Positions 1 through 5,570 of a stretch of 8,833 nucleotides of DNA are shown here, piece after piece. Location: positions 1 through 8,833 of the forward strand of contig DASQMI010000006.1 in assembly GCA_035645555.1 (NCBI GenBank). The letters are read 5' to 3'. Origin of the DNA: Lysobacter_F sp035645555. Its GTDB lineage: Bacteria > Pseudomonadota > Gammaproteobacteria > Xanthomonadales > Xanthomonadaceae. The notes below the pieces were generated by a model. It did not search any database. It saw only the letters and a program-made list of their open reading frames with translations, and was not told the DNA's origin. The translations under genes were made by a program, and so were the position numbers. Each line of letters begins with the position of its first letter. Within the stretch, counting starts at the first letter, position 1.

Positions 1-1
1 G

Positions 2-565
2 GCGCAGGCGGTGGCGTTCGACGTCGCCGACGGCGAGGCCGCGCGCGCGGCGCTCGAGGCGCTGCTCGCCGACGGCCCGATCCCGATCGTGGTTAACAAC
101 GCTGGCGTCCACGACGACGCGCCGATGGCCGGCATGAGCGAGACGCAGTGGAAGCGGGTGATCGACGTCTCGCTGCACGGCTTCTTCCACGTCACCCAGC
201 CGCTGCTGCTGCCGATGGCGCGCCTGCGCTGGGGCCGCATCGTCAGCATCTCCTCGGTCGCCGCCGTGCTCGGCAACCGCGGGCAGACCAATTACGCCGC
301 CGCCAAGGCTGCGCTGCACGGCGCGTCGAAGTCGCTGGCCCGCGAGATGGCCTCGCGCGGGATCACCGTCAACGTGGTCGCGCCCGGCGTGATCGCCGGC
401 CGCATGGCGCAGGACGCGTTCCCGCCGGAGACGGTGCGGCAGATCGTGCCGGCCGGGCGCGCCGGCACGCCGGACGAGGTCGCCGCGCTCGTCGCGTTCC
501 TGTGCGGCGACGAGGCCGGCTACATTACCGGTCAGGTGATCGGGGTGAACGGCGGCATGGGCTAA
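2..565 (+). CDS. fabG: 3-oxoacyl-ACP reductase, SDR family (FabG type, 5' end cut off by window)
   Basis: The C-terminal part of a classical short-chain dehydrogenase/reductase; the open frame runs off the left edge, so the N-terminal cofactor-binding glycine motif is not visible. The NNAG motif lies at 95-106. The catalytic Ser is at 254-256, Tyr at 293-295 and Lys at 305-307; the Ser-to-Tyr distance of 13 residues and the YxxxK spacing match E. coli FabG. Such enzymes reduce 3-ketoacyl-ACP with NADPH in the cytoplasm. The stretches around GNRGQTNYAAAK and DEAGYITGQVIGVNGG resemble, from memory, the FabG paralogue of aryl polyene/xanthomonadin clusters more than housekeeping FabG, so the pigment cluster may lie to the left. 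No terminator follows before the next gene 48 bases on, so co-transcription is possible. The SDR call is certain; the pathway is inferred. Confidence 0.9.
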   Translation, partial: AQAVAFDVADGEAARAALEALLADGPIPIVVNNAGVHDDAPMAGMSETQWKRVIDVSLHGFFHVTQPLLLPMARLRWGRIVSISSVAAVLGNRGQTNYAAAKAALHGASKSLAREMASRGITVNVVAPGVIAGRMAQDAFPPETVRQIVPAGRAGTPDEVAALVAFLCGDEAGYITGQVIGVNGGMG

Positions 566-613
566 GCCCGACCGTCCGCCCGCGCGCCGGCCCTCCACTT
601 CCGGGGACTTCCC

Positions 614-1246
614 ATGCTGCACCGCCTTGCCCTCGCCACCGCGCTCTCGCTGCTGTGCCTGTCCGCCGTCGCCGTGCCGGCGCGCGCGCAGGAGGCGCCG
701 AAGATCGCCGACAACGCGCAGAACCCGCCGCCGAAGGCGCCGCTCAACCGTTACCAGCGCTTCGAGCTGGCACCGGTGGCGATGGGCGCGCCGTACACCG
801 AACACGAGACCAACCGGGTCGCGCTGGAACGGCTGCAGGCCAACATCGACCTGCGCGCCAAGCCGGTGGTCGACGAATGGAACGCGAAGGCGGCCGCCGG
901 CGGCCGCACGCTGAAGATCCAGCCGGAGATCCGCTACATCCGCTTCATCACCGGCGGCAAGCGCTTCTGGGGCGGCGCGTTCGCCGGTGACTCGGCGATC
1001 CTGCTGAAGGTGCGCATGGCCGATGCCGCCAGCGGCGAGGTGATCGCCGAGCCGGAGTTCTACCAGCGCGCCAACGCGATGGGCGCGGCGTGGTCGTTCG
1101 GCGCCACCGACAAGCACATGCTGATCCGCATGTCGGCCATGCTCGAGCATTACCTGCGCTCGAACTACACCGCCGCGGTCGGCGGTCCGGTGGCGGTCGC
1201 GCCCGGCCACGAGGAAGCCGCCGAGGACGACGGCAAGAACAAGTAA
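614..1246 (+). CDS. Secreted protein of unknown function (DUF4410-like pattern)
   Basis: A 210-residue protein with a Sec signal peptide: H3-R4, a hydrophobic core over about residues 5-21, and a likely cleavage after A-R-A at residue 25 (mature start QEAP). No lipobox, so it is probably periplasmic. The mature part begins with a proline-rich stretch and ends with an acidic/lysine tail. The central segment, with a GGAFAGDSAILLKVR motif then DAASGEVIAEPEF, recalls the layout of DUF4410-type envelope proteins (a Gly-rich strand, then 'D..tGevi', then a C-terminal helix). That resemblance is from memory and unproven. GGGGA at 603-607 lies 6 bases before the ATG and supports this start. The gene is followed by a strong intrinsic terminator, so it ends the transcript that may begin with the fabG-like gene. 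I cannot assign a function. Confidence 0.85.
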   Translation: MLHRLALATALSLLCLSAVAVPARAQEAPKIADNAQNPPPKAPLNRYQRFELAPVAMGAPYTEHETNRVALERLQANIDLRAKPVVDEWNAKAAAGGRTLKIQPEIRYIRFITGGKRFWGGAFAGDSAILLKVRMADAASGEVIAEPEFYQRANAMGAAWSFGATDKHMLIRMSAMLEHYLRSNYTAAVGGPVAVAPGHEEAAEDDGKNK

Positions 1247-1269
1247 ACGCAGCGGTTCAGCCGGCTGAC

Positions 1270-1297
1270 GAACGCGCCCGCGGGCGCGTTCTTTTTT
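1270..1297 (+). terminator. Rho-independent terminator after the secreted-protein gene
   Basis: A perfect inverted repeat (GAACGCGCCCG at 1270-1280 and its exact complement at 1281-1291) is followed at once by six T at 1292-1297. It begins 23 bases after the stop codon of the upstream gene. The T tract is only on the + side, so it acts on rightward transcription and separates the upstream genes from the lipoprotein gene at 1354. Confidence 0.9.
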
Positions 1298-1353
1298 GCA
1301 CGCGCGATTCAGCCGCGGCGGCGGAGGATGGCCCGATCCGCAGGAGAAACGTC

Positions 1354-1782
1354 ATGGCCGCCTTCCGCCTCATCCGCACCGTCGTACTGTCGGGCCTGTT
1401 GGTCGCGGCCGCCGCCGGCTGCGCCGGCACCTCGCGCATCCTCATGGCCGAGCCGCGCGCGCCGATTCCGGTCGAGCAGGTGCGCATCTACCACGCGCCG
1501 CCCGCGCGCTTCGTCGAGATCGCGCGCATCGAAACCGCGAGCGGCATCGGCTTCGGCACCGCCGGGCAGACCGATGCGGCCTTGCTCAAGCTGCGCCGCG
1601 AGGCGGCGCGCCTGGGCGCCAACGGCGTGCTGCTGGAAGCGGTCGACACGGTCAGCTCGCCGCTCAGCGTCGGCATCGGCGGCGGCCGCATCAGCCGCAA
1701 CAGCGCGGTCGGCGGCAGCGTCGGTTTCCCGACTGCGCAACGCCGCGCGGTCGGCGTAGCGATCGTGGTCGACGCGGATTGA
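1354..1782 (+). CDS. Small lipoprotein of unknown function
   Basis: A 142-residue protein with a lipoprotein signal peptide: R5 and R8, a hydrophobic stretch over residues 9-21, and a lipobox ending A-A-G-C with the acylated Cys at residue 23. The residue after Cys is Ala, so outer-membrane sorting is likely. The mature domain holds a 'VRIYHAPPARFVEIARIE' strand region, then a helix with KLRREAARLGANGVLLEAV, then a glycine/serine-rich stretch and a final strand ending VGVAIVVDAD. The 'A..LGAN.V' helix followed by a strand recalls YbjQ/RcsF-like alpha-beta folds, but the match is too weak for a family call. The start is set by AGGAG at 1342-1346, 7 bases before the ATG; the open frame extends further upstream, but through the terminator. 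It stands alone, behind a terminator. Function unknown. Confidence 0.85.
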   Translation: MAAFRLIRTVVLSGLLVAAAAGCAGTSRILMAEPRAPIPVEQVRIYHAPPARFVEIARIETASGIGFGTAGQTDAALLKLRREAARLGANGVLLEAVDTVSSPLSVGIGGGRISRNSAVGGSVGFPTAQRRAVGVAIVVDAD

Positions 1783-1784
1783 GC

Positions 1785-1799
1785 GCGCCGTCACGGCGC
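1785..1799 (+). other. GC hairpin just after the lipoprotein stop codon
   Basis: GCGCCGT at 1785-1791 and its exact complement ACGGCGC at 1793-1799 form a compact hairpin two bases after the TGA stop. No T tract follows, so it is at best a weak terminator or an mRNA-stabilising 3' end. Confidence 0.35.
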
Positions 1800-1840
1800 C
1801 GCGCGGTCGAGCTTGCGCGCGGCTGAACGCCGCCAGCGGA

Positions 1841-1870
1841 TTGACTTGATCGCGACGGCCGAGATTGCAT
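1841..1870 (+). promoter_or_regulatory. Putative sigma70 promoter for the I78 inhibitor gene
   Basis: TTGACT (1841-1846, five of six matches to the -35 consensus) is separated by 18 bases from TTGCAT (1865-1870), a weak -10. This would place the transcript start near 1877 and give a short leader before the ATG at 1904. It also argues against the in-frame TTG at 1865 as a start codon, since that TTG lies inside the putative -10. Called by eye only. Confidence 0.4.
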
Positions 1871-1903
1871 CCTGTCGCCACACCCGACGCAGGGAAGATG
1901 CCG

Positions 1904-2251
1904 ATGCCGATGGTCCGCCGTTCGCCGCGTCTCGCGCTCCCCACGCTGTTGGCCCTGGGCACGCTGGTGGCATGCGGAACGATGGCCGGAGAACAGTCCG
2001 ATACGCGGCAGACGCAGGACCCGCCACAGCCGGGTACGGAGTCGAGCGCGCAGTGCAACGCCGACCGCGCCAGCTGGGCGATCGGCCAGCCGGCGACCGC
2101 CGAGGTGCTCGAGCGCATCCGCGCTGACACCGGCAGCACCAAGGCGCGCGTGCTGAAGCCCGGGATGATGGTGACGATGGAATACGACGGCACCCGCGTG
2201 AACGTCGACGTCAACGACCGCAACCTGATCACCGGGGTGCGTTGCGGTTGA
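1904..2251 (+). CDS. Peptidase inhibitor I78 family lipoprotein
   Basis: A 115-residue lipoprotein: basic N-terminus (R5, R6, R9), a hydrophobic core, and a lipobox L-V-A-C with the acylated Cys at residue 24. A short Gln/Pro-rich linker follows, then one domain of about 65 residues with the I78 hallmarks in order: Cys, W..GQ, a helix with VLERIRADTG, RVLKPG, a VTMEYDGTRVNV strand pair, and a terminal CG. Two Cys in the mature domain could form a disulfide. I78 members inhibit secreted serine proteases such as elastase and subtilisin, so a role protecting the envelope from endogenous or foreign proteases is likely. AGGGA at 1891-1895 sits 8 bases before this ATG; ATGs at 1898 and 1910 are alternatives. 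It ends convergently with the MFS gene. The family call is firm; the target protease is unknown. Confidence 0.88.
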   Translation: MPMVRRSPRLALPTLLALGTLVACGTMAGEQSDTRQTQDPPQPGTESSAQCNADRASWAIGQPATAEVLERIRADTGSTKARVLKPGMMVTMEYDGTRVNVDVNDRNLITGVRCG

Positions 2252-2287
2252 GGGATTCGACTGCGGCGCAGGCCGCAGCGACAGGCT

Positions 2288-2327
2288 GGGGTGGGCGCAG
2301 GGGCCCTGCGCTCCTGCGACCCACCCC
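2288..2327. terminator. Long GC hairpin between convergent genes (possible bidirectional terminator)
   Basis: GGGGTGGGCGCAGG (2288-2301) pairs with 2313-2327 through 14 base pairs with a single bulged A at 2319. A competing inner hairpin, GCGCAGGG (2295-2302) with CCCTGCGC (2304-2311), is also possible. It sits between the stops of the I78 gene and the MFS gene, where a shared terminator is expected. There is no T run on either side, so any termination would be atypical or Rho-assisted. Confidence 0.45.
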
Positions 2328-2350
2328 GGGGCCGTGGTGACCGTTTCCGC

Positions 2351-3610
2351 TCAGCCCGCAGGCTCGACCGCCGGCGTCGTCGCCACCGCCGGCGTGCGCG
2401 CGTAGCGCCACGCGATCAGCAGCGCACCACCGAGCAGCACCCCGGCGATCAGGAACGCGATACCGGCGAAGCGCACCGGCGCATGCGGGCCGATGAACCA
2501 GCCGAAACTGCCGGCGAACAGGGTCGGCCCGACGATGCCGGCCATCGATACCAAGCTCATCAGCGAGCCCTGGATGCGGCCCTGCACCTCCGGCCCGACC
2601 TGCCGGGTGATCAGCGCCTGGGTTGCCGGTTGCGCCACCGACCACAGCGCCGCGACCGGCATGCCGAGCAGGAACATCCACGGCGTCCCGGCGAACGCGT
2701 ACACCGCGAAGCCGGCCACGCCGCACGACAGCCCAAGCAGCAGCGTGCGGCGCTCGCCGAGCCGCGCCACCAGCCGGCCGACCAGCACCGCGTTGACGAT
2801 CACGCTCAGCACGCCGACCGCGCCGAGCACGAAGCCGACCTCGCGCTCCATCCAGTCGAAGCGCACGTCGGCGAACAGCACGAACGTGCTCGGATACACG
2901 TAATGGGCGAGGTTGGCGAGGAAGACCACGGCCGCGAGCCCGAGCACCTGAGGATAGCCGCGCAGCAGGCGGAACGCGCCGACCGGATGCGCCTGGCGCC
3001 ATTCGAAGCGCGCCGCACGCCGTTCCGGCGGCAGCGACTCCGGCAGCACGAACAGGCCGTAGAGGAAGTTGAGCAGCGCGAGCGCGCCGGCGCCCCAGAA
3101 CGGCAGGCGCGGGTCGATGTCGCCGAGCACGCCGCCCATCATCGGCCCGACGATAAAGCCGAGCCCGAACGCGGCGCCCATCATCCCGTAGCTCTTCGCG
3201 CGCTGCTCCGGCGGTACCACGTCGGCGACGTAGGCGTTGGCGGTGGTGAAGCTGGCCGACGTCACCGCCGAGATCACCCGGCCGACGAACAGCCACGCCA
3301 GCGACGGCGCCAGCGCCATGAACACGAAGTCGAGCCCAAGCCCCAGGCACGACAGTAGGATCACCGGCCGCCGGCCGAAGCGATCCGACAGCGCGCCCTG
3401 GATCGGGGAGCAGACGAACTGGATCGCCGCGAACACCGTGCCGAACACCGCGATCCAGTACGACGCCACGTCCTCGCGCCCACCGACGAACTCCTGCACG
3501 AGGTGCGGTAGCACCGGGATGATCAACCCGAACGCCAGCACGTCGATCAGGATAGTGACGAAGATGAAGGCGAGCGCCGCGCGGCGCGCACCGGACGGGG
3601 GAGCGGTCAT
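2351..3610 (-). CDS. MFS drug:H+ antiporter, TetA (TCR/Tet) family
   Basis: A 419-residue inner-membrane transporter with about 12 hydrophobic segments, the usual length for 12-TM MFS drug exporters. Asp23 in TM1 (ILIDVLAFGLIIPVLP) matches the conserved TM1 Asp of TetA. Motif A, GALSDRFGRR, is at residues 72-81 in the TM2-3 loop. The GRVISAVTSAS and NAYVADVVPPEQRAKSYG stretches match the TetA TM4 and loop pattern. The antiporter motif GLGFIVGPMMGG is in TM5. It probably exports a small drug or metabolite by proton antiport; the substrate cannot be read from sequence, and tetracycline is not implied. No TetR-type regulator is adjacent. It lies 63 bases downstream of the flavoprotein gene on the same strand, with a possible -10 (3640-3645) between, so it may be read through from the egt operon or separately. 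No clear Shine-Dalgarno precedes the ATG. Confidence 0.92.
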   Translation of the reverse strand: MTAPPSGARRAALAFIFVTILIDVLAFGLIIPVLPHLVQEFVGGREDVASYWIAVFGTVFAAIQFVCSPIQGALSDRFGRRPVILLSCLGLGLDFVFMALAPSLAWLFVGRVISAVTSASFTTANAYVADVVPPEQRAKSYGMMGAAFGLGFIVGPMMGGVLGDIDPRLPFWGAGALALLNFLYGLFVLPESLPPERRAARFEWRQAHPVGAFRLLRGYPQVLGLAAVVFLANLAHYVYPSTFVLFADVRFDWMEREVGFVLGAVGVLSVIVNAVLVGRLVARLGERRTLLLGLSCGVAGFAVYAFAGTPWMFLLGMPVAALWSVAQPATQALITRQVGPEVQGRIQGSLMSLVSMAGIVGPTLFAGSFGWFIGPHAPVRFAGIAFLIAGVLLGGALLIAWRYARTPAVATTPAVEPAG

Positions 3611-3639
3611 CGGCGCCGGAGAATCGGAACGAGGGCGGC

Positions 3640-3645
3640 AGTCTA
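3640..3645 (-). promoter_or_regulatory. Putative -10 element upstream of the MFS gene
   Basis: On the minus strand the gap reads CGCTAGACTGCC, with TAGACT (3645 down to 3640) about 29 bases before the MFS start. No convincing -35 lies 16-18 bases further upstream. The CTAG core is one of only four I counted in the window, and three of those are in upstream gaps. A weak call. Confidence 0.3.
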
Positions 3646-3673
3646 GCGGGGTTGGCGCGCGCGCGGGCAGCCG

Positions 3674-4591
3674 CTATCCGCGCCAGTTGCGCGGCAGCCG
3701 GTTGTGCACCGCGGTGGCGGCCAGCGCCGCGTGTCCGACCGCGACACTGATCTGGTTGAGCGCGCTGACCACGTCGCCGATCGCGTACAGCCCGTCGACG
3801 CTGGTCTGCTGGTGCGCGTCGACCTCGAGCTCGCCGTTGTCGTCGGTGCGCGCGCCGAGTGCAGTGGCGAGCGCGGATTGCGCGTCGCCGCCGAGCGCGG
3901 CGTACACACTGTCGAAGCGGCGCTCGTGGCCGTCGGCGAAACGTACGCACAGCGTCTCGCCGTCCAGCCGCATGGCGGCGGGCTTCGGCAACAGCTCCAG
4001 CCGCGCCGCCTCGGCGCGGGCATGTGCCTGCGCGTCGGGCGCGGCGGCGTCGCTCGGCAGCACCGCCACGTCGCTGGAAAACGTGCGCAGGAACTCGGCG
4101 TGCGTCAGCGCGGTGGCGAGCGGCCCGTACACCGCCAGCCGGCCGTCGCGCGCCTCGTAGGCATCGCAGACCGCGCACAGGCGCACCGCGCCGCAGCCGA
4201 TCGCCTGCTCCAGCTCGTGCAGGTGCGGCATGCGGTCGACGATGCCGGTGGCGAGCAGCACGTGGCGCGCGCGCCAGCGGCGACCGTCGCCCGCTTCGGC
4301 GGTGAACACGCCTTCGTCGTCGCGGCGCAGTGCGGTAATTCGTCCGCCCTGCACTTCCACGCCGAAGCTTTCCGCCTGCGCGCGCAGGCGGTCGAGCAGG
4401 CGCGGGCCTTCCACGCCGAACGGGAAGCCCGGACAGTTGTGGCTGGTGGGTATCCAGCGCGCGCGGCTGGTGCCGGCGTCGATCACCCGCAGGCGGCGGC
4501 GGAAGCGGGCCAGGTAGGTCGCCGCGGTCAGCCCGGCCGGACCGGCGCCGATCACCAGCGCGTCGAGCGGCGCGTCGTCAGTATCCGCCAT
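3674..4591 (-). CDS. Thioredoxin-reductase-like FAD-dependent oxidoreductase in the egt operon
   Basis: A 305-residue flavoprotein of thioredoxin reductase length. The FAD dinucleotide motif GAGPAG is at residues 15-20, and a PGFPFGVEGPRLL stretch matches the TrxR 'PG....GP.L' region. A redox pair CAVCD is at 139-143, matching CATCD of E. coli TrxR. The C-terminal FAD motif GLYAIGDV (267-274) is followed by NQISVAVGHAALAA. The second Rossmann motif, expected just after the CxxC as GxGxxA, reads LAVYGPLATAL (152-162), and no HRRT-like NADPH phosphate motif follows, so NADPH binding is doubtful. The start ATG lies inside the end of egtD (14-nt overlap), implying translational coupling; the open frame continues upstream out of frame with egtD and was trimmed. 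A role in thiol/disulfide turnover linked to ergothioneine is an inference; the electron donor is unknown. Confidence 0.88.
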   Translation of the reverse strand: MADTDDAPLDALVIGAGPAGLTAATYLARFRRRLRVIDAGTSRARWIPTSHNCPGFPFGVEGPRLLDRLRAQAESFGVEVQGGRITALRRDDEGVFTAEAGDGRRWRARHVLLATGIVDRMPHLHELEQAIGCGAVRLCAVCDAYEARDGRLAVYGPLATALTHAEFLRTFSSDVAVLPSDAAAPDAQAHARAEAARLELLPKPAAMRLDGETLCVRFADGHERRFDSVYAALGGDAQSALATALGARTDDNGELEVDAHQQTSVDGLYAIGDVVSALNQISVAVGHAALAATAVHNRLPRNWRG

Positions 4592-5570
4592 CGCCCGCGC
4601 GTTCCAGCAGGCGCAACGCGTAGGCATCGGCGGGCGCGTTCCAGCCGGCCACCACGCGCAGGCCGGCGCGCGCGGCCAGTTCGGCGATGCGCGCATCGCT
4701 GTACTTGTGGCTGTATTCCACCCGCATCGCCTCGTCCTCCGCGAAGACGAAGCTACGGCCGCCGACGTGCACCGTCTGTGCACGACGGCTGACGAGGAAC
4801 GTTTCCACCCGCTCGCGTTGCGGTGAATACAGCGCGCAGTGGAAGAAGCCGTCGAGGTCGAAATCGCTGCCGATCTCGCGGTTGAGCCGCTGCAGCAGGT
4901 TGAGGGTGAACGCGGCGGTGACGCCGGCGGTGTCGTTGTAGGCGGCCTCGATCGTCGCCGGTTCCTTGACCAGGTCGAGCCCGACCAGCGCGCAGCCACG
5001 CTCGCCCATCGTCGCGCGCATCGCCGCCAGCAGCGCGACCGCCTCGTCGTGGCCGAAGTTGCCGAGCGTCGAGCCGGGGAAGAACACCAGCGTGCGCGCC
5101 GCGCGCCGGCGCGGCACCGGCAGCGCGACCGGGCGGGTGAAGTCGGCGCACACCGGCAGCATCTGCATGTTCGGGAAGCGCGCGGCCAGGCGCGCGGTGC
5201 CTTCCAGCACGGCGGTGCGCGAGATGTCGATCGCCGTGTAGGCGACCGGCGCGTGCAGGCCGGCCAGCAGCAGCGCGGTCTTGCGCGCGCTGCCGCTGCC
5301 GTACTCGACCACGTGCGCGTGCGCGCCGACCGCGTCGGCGATCTCCGTCATCCGCGCCTGCAGCAGGTCACGCTCGACCCGGGTCAGGTAGTACTCCGGC
5401 TGGCGGGTGATGCGCTCGAACAGCGCCGAGCCGCGCGCGTCGTAGAAGTATTTCGACGGCAGCGTCTTCGGCGTGCGCGACAGCCCGGCGATGACGTCGG
5501 CACGGATGGTCTGCGGGGTCGGCCGCAGGTCGACCAGCTCGGCGTGCATCGCGTCGGTCTGCGCGTTCAT
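4578..5570 (-). CDS. egtD: L-histidine N-alpha-methyltransferase (ergothioneine biosynthesis)
   Basis: A 330-residue SAM-dependent methyltransferase that trimethylates the alpha-amino group of histidine to hercynine, the first step of ergothioneine synthesis, in the cytoplasm. Family signatures in order: LPSKYFYDARGSALFE (about 37-52), EYYLTRVE (59-66), the SAM motif VEYGSGSARKT (88-98), VFFPGSTLGNF, a DLVKEP segment, AYNDTAGVTAAFTLNLL (about 210-226), and RVEYSHKY near the end. Glu285 and Ser287 in the last motif correspond in spacing to the histidine-specificity pair Glu282/Ser284 of the mycobacterial enzyme, supporting histidine as substrate. The length is typical. The start overlaps the egtB stop as ATGA, and GAGG (5579-5576) lies 5 bases upstream, which fixes this start over the Met at residue 8. 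Confidence 0.96.
   Translation of the reverse strand: MNAQTDAMHAELVDLRPTPQTIRADVIAGLSRTPKTLPSKYFYDARGSALFERITRQPEYYLTRVERDLLQARMTEIADAVGAHAHVVEYGSGSARKTALLLAGLHAPVAYTAIDISRTAVLEGTARLAARFPNMQMLPVCADFTRPVALPVPRRRAARTLVFFPGSTLGNFGHDEAVALLAAMRATMGERGCALVGLDLVKEPATIEAAYNDTAGVTAAFTLNLLQRLNREIGSDFDLDGFFHCALYSPQRERVETFLVSRRAQTVHVGGRSFVFAEDEAMRVEYSHKYSDARIAELAARAGLRVVAGWNAPADAYALRLLERAGDGGY

Noticed and set aside
1309..2232. 307-codon minus-strand open frame across the two lipoprotein genes
   Set aside because: It lies antisense to two genes with clear lipoboxes and one with I78 motifs, and crosses their intergenic gap. The predicted protein is Arg/Ala-rich low-complexity typical of GC-rich shadow frames.
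3237..4160. 307-codon plus-strand open frame, Ser/Ala/Thr-rich
   Set aside because: Antisense to the MFS and flavoprotein genes; composition is a by-product of their codon use.
2229..4178. 649-codon minus-strand open frame
   Set aside because: Same strand but out of frame with the MFS and flavoprotein genes, both of which have strong family motifs; the product is Arg/Gly/Ala-rich with no recognisable domain.
4592..4999. N-terminal extension of the flavoprotein open frame into egtD
   Set aside because: The extension is out of frame with egtD and Arg/Ser/Thr-rich. The flavoprotein family starts just before its GAGPAG motif, which fits the ATG at 4591.
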